Source of the DNA: an uncultured Steroidobacter sp.
GTDB lineage: Bacteria > Pseudomonadota > Gammaproteobacteria > Steroidobacterales > Steroidobacteraceae
DNA: 64,000 nt
Assembly (NCBI GenBank): GCA_937864115.1
Contig: CALMII010000036.1
Location: forward strand, 1-64,000
Reading direction: 5' to 3'
The position numbers and the translations under genes are program-made. Positions 1-6,937 of the stretch are shown here, piece by piece (the stretch's first letter is position 1; every line of letters begins with the position of its first letter). The notes beneath the pieces were generated by a model, which was not told the origin of the DNA, did not search any database, and was given only the letters and a program-made list of their open reading frames with translations.

Positions 1-705
1 GTCGAACCGATCTGCGTGCGCACCGGCCGCACGCGGCAGGGACGGGAAGGGGGGGGCGACCTGGACATCATTCCCGCCAGCACGCGCTGTTCCTGGGAGA
101 CGAAGCAGTCCGGCTCGACGCTGGTGATGATCGTGCCGCAGGCCTTGCTGCAGTCCGTGGCGGTACAGCTCGGCATGGACGCCGCGCACGTGGAACTCGC
201 CGACCGCTTCCAGTTGCGCGATCCGCAGATCGAACACATCGGCTGGGCGCTCAAGGCGGATATCGAGGCCGGCAGCCCCGGCGGCCGACTGTTCCGCGAA
301 AGCCTGGGCACGGCGCTCGCCGCCCGCCTCCTGCAGCGTCACAACGCGCATTCCCTGCCGATGCGCGATACGCGCGGCGGTCTCAGCACCGTCAAGCTCA
401 AGCACCTCGTGACCCACATCGAGGACAACCTGGAGAGCGACCTCTCGCTGCACGAACTGGCGAGCGTCGCCGCCATGAGCGTCTCCCATCTCAAGACACT
501 GTTTCGCCGTTCGACCGGCGTACCCGTGCATCAGTACGTGCTGCGCCGCCGTGTGGAACGCGCCAAGCTGCTGCTGCAGGAAGAAGATCTCTCGATCACG
601 CAGGTGGCTTTCGCCACGGGATTTGCGCATCAGAGTCACCTGGCGAGGCACATGCGCAAGATTCTCGGTACGACGCCGGCTTCGTTGAGACGGCAACTGG
701 AGTAG
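1..705 (+). CDS. AraC-family transcriptional regulator, 5' end outside window
   Basis: The reading frame is open from the first base of the window, so the gene starts upstream and only about the last 234 codons are present. The final 100 residues form the AraC/XylS DNA-binding domain. It has two helix-turn-helix units: the first around LSLHELASVAAMSVSHLKTLF, the second around ITQVAFATGFAHQSHLARHM, the usual conserved signature of the family. The preceding part has no recognisable effector-binding motif. In this family the N-terminal region normally senses a small molecule or mediates dimerisation. The target and ligand cannot be told from the sequence. A paired REP element follows the stop codon. 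Confidence 0.9.
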   Translation, partial: VEPICVRTGRTRQGREGGGDLDIIPASTRCSWETKQSGSTLVMIVPQALLQSVAVQLGMDAAHVELADRFQLRDPQIEHIGWALKADIEAGSPGGRLFRESLGTALAARLLQRHNAHSLPMRDTRGGLSTVKLKHLVTHIEDNLESDLSLHELASVAAMSVSHLKTLFRRSTGVPVHQYVLRRRVERAKLLLQEEDLSITQVAFATGFAHQSHLARHMRKILGTTPASLRRQLE

Positions 706-721
706 TCCATCGGGCACTCTG

Positions 722-778
722 CTGTGGGGCCGGCTTTAGCCGGCCTGTCAAGGAGTCAGGCTGAAGCCTGACCTACAG
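722..778 (+). repeat. Paired REP element (BIME), copy 1
   Basis: Two adjacent hairpins: GGCCGGCTTTAGCCGGCC, then GTCAGGCTGAAGCCTGAC. They are bounded by CTGTGG and CTACAG, so each hairpin has a GTRG-type tetranucleotide on its outer side. Lies between two genes read in the same direction. Confidence 0.9.
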
Positions 779-850
779 GAAGAGGCCGGCTGGCGCGCGG
801 ATTCAGTCCGCCCGTAAGATCGCTCGCCGCATCTCAGGGAGCGCCGTTTC

Positions 851-1726
851 ATGAGTCTGCAGATCGCCGTCCTCGGCGCGACCGGTGTGTATGGACGCCA
901 CCTGGTTCCGCGCCTCGTGTCCGCAGGCCATCGCGTGCGCGCGCTCGCAAGAAAACCCGAAGCTGCCGCCGTCGCCGCCGCGTGCGGCGCAGAAGTCGTC
1001 AGGGCAGACATCTTCGACGCGCCGCCCCTCGTCGATGCGCTCAGACACTGCGACATCGCAATCAATCTCGCGACCAGCCTGCCCTCGCCCACTTCGCAAG
1101 GCGGCGACTACGCGAAGAACGACGCACTCCGGCGCGAAGGCACCGCGATCTGGACCCGCGCATGCCGCGATGCAGGCGTGCCGCGCATCCTGCAACAGAG
1201 CATCGCCATGACGCATGCCGGCGGCGGCGCGGCGTGGGCGGGCGAAAACACGTTCCACCCTGTGGACGAGTCGAGCATTGCCGGCGCGGCCATCGCGGCG
1301 GTCCGCGACATGGAAGCCATCGTCGAAAGCTCAGGGCTCGACTGGCTCGTCCTGCGCGGCGGACTGTTCTATGGCCCCGGCACGGGATTCGACGACGACT
1401 GGTTTTCCCGCGCTCGCGCCGGAAAGCTGCGATTGCCGGACGAAGGCGATGACCACGTGTCGCTCGTCCACATCGCAGACATGGCGCAGGCGACCGTCCG
1501 CGCCCTCGCACGCTGGCCTTCGCGGCAGGCCCTCATCGTCGCCGACGATTCGCCCGCCCGCTGGCGCGAGCTGTTCGCGTACGTCTGTGCGATCTCGGGC
1601 AGCAGTCCGCCTCGACCCGGCGGCAGATCGTTGATGCCTTCGTTCAGGGTGAGGAACACGAAAGCACGCGAGCTGTTGTCGTGGGCGCCGTCGTACTCGG
1701 ACTATCGAGCGGGTCTCGCACGCTAG
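851..1726 (+). CDS. NAD(P)-binding epimerase/reductase (atypical SDR family)
   Basis: Protein of 291 residues with an N-terminal Rossmann fold. The glycine motif GATGVYG is at residues 9-15, followed by an Arg-rich segment (RALARKPEA) typical of NADP-preferring atypical short-chain dehydrogenases. The middle and C-terminal parts resemble NmrA-like and NAD-dependent epimerase/dehydratase proteins. A canonical YxxxK catalytic pair is not obvious, so the protein may bind the nucleotide without classical SDR chemistry. A GGGAG ribosome site lies 9 bases before the ATG. The substrate is unknown. The gene stands alone between an AraC regulator and a TPR pair. The regulator could control it, but nothing in the sequence proves that. 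Confidence 0.8.
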   Translation: MSLQIAVLGATGVYGRHLVPRLVSAGHRVRALARKPEAAAVAAACGAEVVRADIFDAPPLVDALRHCDIAINLATSLPSPTSQGGDYAKNDALRREGTAIWTRACRDAGVPRILQQSIAMTHAGGGAAWAGENTFHPVDESSIAGAAIAAVRDMEAIVESSGLDWLVLRGGLFYGPGTGFDDDWFSRARAGKLRLPDEGDDHVSLVHIADMAQATVRALARWPSRQALIVADDSPARWRELFAYVCAISGSSPPRPGGRSLMPSFRVRNTKARELLSWAPSYSDYRAGLAR

Positions 1727-1856
1727 CCCGACGCCACCCCTCACAAAAGTAAGCGGCAAGATCCGTCCACTGGACGATGTGACCCGACAGCGGGTCGTCG
1801 AAGATTCCGCCGCTGTCCTGCTGCAGGGCATTCAGACACAGCCCGGGAGAATCTTC

Positions 1857-3551
1857 ATGAATATCCTTTCGATCGGCCTGCTGCCCTGTGCGGCAGTCGC
1901 GCTGCTGCTATCCGCGGCACCCGCACATGGCCAGGTGCCGGTGCACAAACACTACGACGACAGCAAGGCAGACGTGCCTTCGGCCACCGGCGCCCTGGCG
2001 CCGCGCCTGCAGAACGTCGGCACGCACAAGTTTGCTGCCGTGAGCACCTGCTCGACCGCGGCGATGCCGTTCATGCATCAGGGACTGAATCTCGCCTACG
2101 GTTTCAATCACGCCGAAGCCGGGCGCGCCTTCGCCGAAGCGGCGCGCCTCGATCCGGATTGCGCGATGGCCTTCTGGGGACAGGCGCTGGTGCTCGGACC
2201 GAACATCAATGCGCCGATGGCGCCCGAGGAAGAGCCGAAGGCACAGGCGCTCGCGAAGCAGGCGGCGGCGCTCAAGAGCAAGGCATCCACGACGGAGCGC
2301 GACTACATCGATGCACTCGCCGTACGTTACACCGGCAATCCCGATGATCGCCGCGCCGCCGACCAGGCCTTCGCAGGCGCGATGCGTGCGCTGCACCAGA
2401 AGTATCCGCAGGATCAGGATGCCGCGACGATCTATGCGGAGTCGTTGATGGATCTGCGCCCCTGGGACTACTGGACCCGCGACGGCCAGCCCTATGCCGA
2501 AACGCCGGAAATCATCGCGGCGCTCGACGGCGTGATCAAAGCCAACGCCGTGCATCCCGGTGCGCTGCACTACTGGATCCACCTGTGGGAAGGCAGCAGG
2601 ACGCCGGAGATGGCGGAAGGCGCAGCGGATCGATTGCTGCCGCTCGCACCCGCTGCGGGGCATCTCGTGCACATGCCCGGCCATCTGTTCCAGCGCGTCG
2701 GCCGCTACAGCGATGCGCAGAAGGCCAACCAGCTCGCAATCGTCGCGGACGAGGACTACATCACGCAGTGCAAGGCGCAGGGCATCTATCCCCTCGCCTA
2801 CTATCCGCACAACGTGCACTTCCTGTGGTTCGCCTCGACCATGAACGGCGACAGCAAGCTCGCGATCGACTCGGCACGCAAGACGGCGCAGTCGGTGCCC
2901 GATGCGGCGGTGAAGGAAGTGCCGATCCTGCAGTCGTTCAAACTCGTGCCCGACTATGCGCTGGTGCGCTTCGGCAAGTGGGACGAGATCCTCGCGCTGC
3001 CCGCTGCCTACGACAGCCTGTTCGCCAAGGGTGTGCGGCATTACTCGCGCGGCATGGCCTACACCCGCAAAGCCGACTACAGGGCGGCGAAAGCTGAACT
3101 GGCCTCGCTGCAGAAGATTGCCGTCGATCCGGCGCTGATCGCGACGCCGTCGTCGATGTCGCTCAATATCGCCGATTCGGTGCTGCGCATCGCGGTGGAA
3201 GTGCTGAGCGGCGAACTCGACGCCGCGCAGAAGAACTACGACAGCGCCATCGCGCATCTCGATCGCGCCGTGCGCTATCACGATGCGCTGATCTACACCG
3301 AGCCGGACGACTGGCACTATCCCGTGCGTCACTCGCTCGGCGCCGTACTGCTCGAAGCCGGCCGGCCGGTGGAAGCGGAAACGGTTTACTGGGAGGACCT
3401 GCGTCGCAATCCGAAAAACGGCTGGGCGCTGTTCGGCCTGGCGCAGGCGCTGCGGGCGCAGGGCAAGCAGGATGCGGCCAAGGCCGTCGATGCCGACTTC
3501 GCCAGAGCCTGGGCAACTTCCGATGTGAAACTCACGGCATCGCGCTTCTGA
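1857..3551 (+). CDS. Secreted tetratricopeptide-repeat protein
   Basis: Protein of 564 residues. The ATG at 1857 is chosen because a GGGAGA ribosome site lies 6 bases upstream and it begins a clean signal peptide (MNILSIGLLPCAAVALLL, cleaved near AHGQ). An in-frame start 78 bases upstream would bury this signal. The mature protein has TPR-like helical repeats. One is near residues 70-100 (FNHAEAGRAFAEAARLDPDC), others are in the C-terminal third (AGRPVEAETVYWEDLRRNPK). A middle block carries the conserved HPGALHYWIHLWE and HMPGHLFQRVGRY stretches found in a widespread family of large periplasmic TPR proteins of unknown function. Its stop overlaps the start of the next TPR gene, so the two are almost certainly co-translated. 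Confidence 0.85.
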   Translation: MNILSIGLLPCAAVALLLSAAPAHGQVPVHKHYDDSKADVPSATGALAPRLQNVGTHKFAAVSTCSTAAMPFMHQGLNLAYGFNHAEAGRAFAEAARLDPDCAMAFWGQALVLGPNINAPMAPEEEPKAQALAKQAAALKSKASTTERDYIDALAVRYTGNPDDRRAADQAFAGAMRALHQKYPQDQDAATIYAESLMDLRPWDYWTRDGQPYAETPEIIAALDGVIKANAVHPGALHYWIHLWEGSRTPEMAEGAADRLLPLAPAAGHLVHMPGHLFQRVGRYSDAQKANQLAIVADEDYITQCKAQGIYPLAYYPHNVHFLWFASTMNGDSKLAIDSARKTAQSVPDAAVKEVPILQSFKLVPDYALVRFGKWDEILALPAAYDSLFAKGVRHYSRGMAYTRKADYRAAKAELASLQKIAVDPALIATPSSMSLNIADSVLRIAVEVLSGELDAAQKNYDSAIAHLDRAVRYHDALIYTEPDDWHYPVRHSLGAVLLEAGRPVEAETVYWEDLRRNPKNGWALFGLAQALRAQGKQDAAKAVDADFARAWATSDVKLTASRF

Positions 3552-4156
3552 TGAAACACATTGCTCTCATCATGATGGCGGCCGCCGCAGCGGTTGCGGC
3601 GGCCGCCCACGCCGATGGTCCCGGCGCGTATCGTCCTGTCGAAAAACCGGTCGACTTCGCGGCACCGCAACTCGGCGCCATCGAGGCCTACAACGAAGGC
3701 CATGCCGCGATTCGTCGTGCCGATGCGGCCGCGGATTCCGCTCGAGCGGACGCCGACTACCGCGAGGCACTGCACAAGCTCGACGAGGCAGTAAAGCTCG
3801 ATCCAGCGATGCACGAAGCCTGGACCTACATCGGCTATGCCCGCCGCCAGCTGCGCGACTACGACGGTGCGCTGCGAGCCTATGCGCAGGCGCTGCGCAT
3901 CAATCCCGACTACACGCATGCCATCGAATACCAGGGCGAAGCGTTCGTGCGACTGGGCCGCATGGATGAGGCGAAATTCAACTACCTGCGTCTCTATGCG
4001 CTCTCGCCGCCGCTGGCCGCGAAGCTGCTGGCGTCGATGCAGCAATGGATCGCGACGAATCGCGATGCGGGTTCTGGCGAACTGGAAGCGTGGCTCGCGG
4101 AGCGCGCGGCGCTGGCGTCAAAAGCGGGGAACGATCAGCCCGGCGATTCCTGGTAG
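3551..4156 (+). CDS. Small secreted TPR protein
   Basis: Protein of 201 residues with an Ala-rich signal peptide (residues 1 to about 22, cleaved after AHA). The ATG overlaps the stop of the preceding gene (TGATG), which indicates translational coupling. Two or three tetratricopeptide units are visible between residues 70 and 140: a unit with LDEAVKLDPAMHEAW, one with YDGALRAYAQALRINPDY, and one with LGRMDEAKFNYLRLY. TPR arrays act as protein-protein scaffolds. Together with the larger upstream TPR protein this looks like a two-component periplasmic complex of unknown role. Confidence 0.85.
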   Translation: MKHIALIMMAAAAAVAAAAHADGPGAYRPVEKPVDFAAPQLGAIEAYNEGHAAIRRADAAADSARADADYREALHKLDEAVKLDPAMHEAWTYIGYARRQLRDYDGALRAYAQALRINPDYTHAIEYQGEAFVRLGRMDEAKFNYLRLYALSPPLAAKLLASMQQWIATNRDAGSGELEAWLAERAALASKAGNDQPGDSW

Positions 4157-4169
4157 AGGCTCGCTCTTG

Positions 4170-4255
4170 CTGTGGGGCCGGCTTCAGCCGGCCTCTCACT
4201 GTAGGTCAGGCTTCAGCCTGACCCGGAAAAAGGCCGGCTGAAGCCGGCCCCACAG
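4170..4255. repeat. Compound REP element: forward half plus inverted full copy (copy 2)
   Basis: A forward GGCCGGCTTCAGCCGGCC hairpin is followed by a complete reverse-orientation pair (CTGTAG plus GTCAGGCTTCAGCCTGAC, then GGCCGGCTGAAGCCGGCC plus CCACAG). It lies between the convergent TPR and DUF711-like genes and begins 6 bases beyond the DUF711 fragment's stop codon. Confidence 0.9.
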
Positions 4256-4261
4256 GCAGAG

Positions 4262-4636
4262 TCAGAGCGCGACGAACTTCCCCTGCTGCCGATCCTCGCG
4301 AACCAGTTCGGCCGCCCATTCGGCGAGCGCGGAATCGTTGCGATCGTCCGTCATCACCGGGCCGAGGCTCATGATCGTGCCGGTGTCGGCGAGCAATGCA
4401 TCGATGGTACGCAGTTGGTCCAGCAGTTGGTCCAGCAGCCGGTTGCGCTGCGCGGCGTCCATGCGTGCGACGAACGGCTGGGTGGCGATGCGAACGGTCT
4501 GTACTTCGTAGCCGGCGTCGCCGAACTGCCGGCGAGCTCGCTGCAGCAGTGCGGTTGCAGCTTCGATGGCATCGAGGCGCGAGGCATCCGGCAGTTCGAT
4601 GCCGGCGGTGAGGGTGCGGATGCGGAGAGCGTTCAT
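4262..4636 (-). pseudogene. DUF711 (UPF0210)-like N-terminal fragment
   Basis: A 124-residue open frame. Its start (MNALRIRTLTAGIELPDA) and the stretch RRQFGDAGYEVQTVRIATQP resemble the N-terminus of DUF711 proteins, which are normally about 400 residues or more. The open frame stops where the long C-terminal part would begin, and a compound REP element lies 6 bases beyond the stop. The start codon sits 9 bases from another REP copy, leaving no clear ribosome site. This looks like a gene remnant trimmed on both sides by REP elements. A genuine short protein cannot be excluded. The family assignment rests on recall of sequence pattern only. Confidence 0.45.
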
Positions 4637-4645
4637 GGGGTCTGC

Positions 4646-4701
4646 CTGTGGGGCCGGCTTTGGCCGGCCTGAAAACAGTCAGGCTGAAGCCTGACCTACA
4701 C
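4646..4701 (+). repeat. Paired REP element (BIME), copy 3
   Basis: CTGTGG, GGCCGGCTTTGGCCGGCC hairpin, then GTCAGGCTGAAGCCTGAC and CTACA. Located immediately upstream of the DUF711-like fragment and just beyond the stop of the amidohydrolase gene. Confidence 0.9.
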
Positions 4702-4718
4702 GAAGAAGCAGATCGCGG

Positions 4719-6410
4719 TCAGTGCTTCCTCCCCGGCCCATACACCACCTGCCCCGGAAATTCTCCCGTGTGCTCGCCGTCGCGCAGCACCTGCACGCCA
4801 TTCACGAACACGTCCCTCACGCCGGTCGAATACTGGTGCGGCTGGTCGAACGTGGCGTGATCGCCGATCGTCGCGGCATCGAAGATCACGATGTCGGCGT
4901 GACAGCGCACGTCGAGGCAACCCCGATCCTTGAGCTTGAAGTTGAGCGCGGGCAGATGGGTCATGCGCCGGATCGCATCGGGCAGCGAGGTCACGCGCTT
5001 CTCGCGCACATACAGGCCGAGGAAGCGCGCGAAGTTGCCGTAGGCGCGCGGATGCGGATTGCTCTTCAGGAACACGCCTTCGGGCGCCGGTGCGTCGGCG
5101 TCGGAGCCGAGACTGACCCACGGCTGCGACAGCCCGAGCGTCACGTTCTCTTCCGACATCAGGAAATACGCCGTGCCGACGCGCGTGCGGTCTTCGATGA
5201 CGAGATCGATGGCGGTGTCCTCGGGCGAGGTGCCGCGCAGTTTCGCGACCTCGGCGAGCGTCTTGCCGGTGAGCGGCTTGAGCTTGTCGTTCTTGAAGCC
5301 GATGAGCAGGACGCGCTCAGGCGAGCCGGCCGCGACCAGCAGACTTTCCCAGTCCGGCGCCGGGGCACGCATTTCCTGCAATACGCGCGCGCGGATCTCC
5401 GGCTTCTGCAGACGTTCGATCCACGCATCGATGCCGCCCGCCTGCACCCACGGCGGCATCGCCGCATCCAGACCGGTGGCGCCGGCGGTGTAGGCGTACA
5501 TGTCGGCGGTGATGCTCAACCCTTCCTTGCGTGCCGCTTCGATCCGGTCGATCGCCTGCTGCATCTTGGGCCAGTTCTTCTCGCCCGCCGCCTTGAGGTG
5601 ATAGGCCTCTGCGTGCACGCCGGCCTCGCGCGCGATCAGGATCAGCTCGTCGAGGGCTTCGAGAAAACGATCGCCTTCGCTGCGCATGTGGGAAATGTAG
5701 GCACCGCCGTATTCCCCGGCGGCCTTCGTGATGGCCACGAGTTCGTCCGTCTTCGCATATGCCGCCGGTGCGTAGATCAGCGAACTGCCGACGCCGAGCG
5801 CGCCTTCGCGCATCGCCTCGCGCACCAGCTCCTGCATTTTCTTGAGTTCGGCGGGCGTCGGTGTGCGATCCTCGAATCCGATCACGTATTCGCGCACCGT
5901 CGTCGCACCGATGAACGAAGCAACGTTCGGCGAGACGCCCTGCTTCGTGAGCGTCTTCAGGAATTCATCGAGCGTGTTCCAGGTGACGTCATAGCGGATG
6001 TCGCCCTGGGTCTTGATCATCTCTTCGCGGATCGCGCGATTCACGGGACCGAACGAGTTGCCCTCGCCGAAGATCTCGAGCGTCACGCCCTGCTTGATGT
6101 CGCTCATCGCGCGGCCATCGTGCAGCAGGGACTCCGGTGCCCACGACAGGACATTGATGAAGCCCGGCGCCACCGCCAGTCCCTTCGCATCGATTTCCTT
6201 CCTGGCCCTGGTGTCCGCCAGCATGCCGACGGCGACGACGCGGCCGTCGTCGACCGCCAGATCGCCGCGTATCGGCGCATTACCGTGACCGTCGTAGATC
6301 ACGCCGTTGCGTATCAGCAGATCGACCGTGGCGGCGAAAGACAGGTTCGCGACGCCGAGACAGGCGATGGCAACACAGATGGCGCGCGGGAAGGTTCTGA
6401 CATCGAACAC
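4719..6410 (-). CDS. N-acyl-D-amino-acid deacylase family amidohydrolase, exported
   Basis: Protein of 563 residues. The GTG at 6410 is preferred: AGGGAG lies 7 bases before it, and it opens a signal peptide (VFDVRTFPRAICVAIACLG, cleaved after SFA). Upstream in-frame codons run into a partial REP element. The family hydrolyses N-acyl-D-amino acids or related amides in a metal-dependent TIM barrel. The N-terminal strand GVIYDGHG and the later ISHMRSEGD and AEAYHLKAAGE segments, each with a likely metal-binding His, are present. The first metal motif, normally HxH after APGFID, reads APGFINVLSW here, so that site is altered. The C-terminus returns to the composite beta-domain (RDVFVNGVQVLRDGEHTGE). 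Substrate unknown; probably periplasmic. Confidence 0.85.
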   Translation of the reverse strand: MFDVRTFPRAICVAIACLGVANLSFAATVDLLIRNGVIYDGHGNAPIRGDLAVDDGRVVAVGMLADTRARKEIDAKGLAVAPGFINVLSWAPESLLHDGRAMSDIKQGVTLEIFGEGNSFGPVNRAIREEMIKTQGDIRYDVTWNTLDEFLKTLTKQGVSPNVASFIGATTVREYVIGFEDRTPTPAELKKMQELVREAMREGALGVGSSLIYAPAAYAKTDELVAITKAAGEYGGAYISHMRSEGDRFLEALDELILIAREAGVHAEAYHLKAAGEKNWPKMQQAIDRIEAARKEGLSITADMYAYTAGATGLDAAMPPWVQAGGIDAWIERLQKPEIRARVLQEMRAPAPDWESLLVAAGSPERVLLIGFKNDKLKPLTGKTLAEVAKLRGTSPEDTAIDLVIEDRTRVGTAYFLMSEENVTLGLSQPWVSLGSDADAPAPEGVFLKSNPHPRAYGNFARFLGLYVREKRVTSLPDAIRRMTHLPALNFKLKDRGCLDVRCHADIVIFDAATIGDHATFDQPHQYSTGVRDVFVNGVQVLRDGEHTGEFPGQVVYGPGRKH

Positions 6411-6469
6411 AGTGCGGCTCCCTGGCAGACGATGAAGGGCCGACTGTAGCCCAATGGGATTTGCTCTGC

Positions 6470-6490
6470 CTGTGGGGCCGGCTTCAGCCC
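6470..6490 (+). repeat. Half REP element (copy 4)
   Basis: Only CTGTGGGGCCGGCTTCAGCC is present, followed by unrelated sequence (CAATGGCACTG). The words AGCCCAATGG occur just before and within this stub, suggesting a small duplication or excision scar. Confidence 0.7.
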
Positions 6491-6535
6491 AATGGCACTG
6501 CATTAAGGGTTTTCTGCGTTGCGCGCCTCTGGTCT

Positions 6536-6618
6536 GATCCCCTCCTCCGCAAAGCGGGGAGGAGGAGCGCGTAAGCGCGACGGAATCCCCCGGAGAGGGG
6601 AGAGGGTTAGGGTGGGGG
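6536..6618. repeat. Second REP-like family: GC hairpin plus GGGTTAGGGTGGGGG tail
   Basis: The hairpin CCCCTCCTCCGC-aaa-GCGGGGAGGAGG is followed by a tail ending GGGTTAGGGTGGGGG. The same hairpin and tail recur at 36742-36786. A related end piece (GCTGGGGGATCTC) lies at about 6672 and again near 36868. The rest of the 6491-6872 interval shows only further G/C-rich hairpin debris (for example 6805-6837) and no gene. Confidence 0.7.
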
Positions 6619-6872
6619 CATCAACGCAAACTGCGCTGCTTGACTCGACACCCCCTGTCCTTCTCCCCTCGCTGGGGGATCTCCGGCTCGCTTCGACCTC
6701 ATCTCACATTAAGCGATCGGCCCCATTCCTTCGCTCTCTATCTTCTCCATCGCTGCATTCAACACGCCACCGTCGTAGTGAGCCACCGATCAGAGAAGAC
6801 CCCCTCCCTGCCCTCCCCCGCTGCGCGGAGGAGGGGAAGAACAAAACGGACTTGAGCTTAAGTCAGTGCCAG

Positions 6873-6920
6873 GGCTTCAGCCGGCCTTTTCCGGAAGTCA
6901 GGCTGAAGCCTGACCTGCAG
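6873..6920 (+). repeat. 5'-truncated paired REP element (copy 5)
   Basis: Begins inside the first hairpin (GGCTTCAGCCGGCC), then GTCAGGCTGAAGCCTGAC and CTGCAG. It lies just beyond the stop of the hybrid histidine kinase gene. Confidence 0.85.
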
Positions 6921-6937
6921 GAAGAGGCAGATTCCCT

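Noticed and set aside
722..778. Paired hairpins read as a plain rho-independent terminator
   Set aside because: There is no T-tract after either stem, the same sequence recurs at many sites including between co-oriented genes, and the GTRG ends point to REP elements. A side role in termination remains possible.
4722..6449. 575-codon plus-strand frame opposite the amidohydrolase
   Set aside because: Antisense shadow: the minus-strand frame has a signal peptide, a ribosome site and family motifs.
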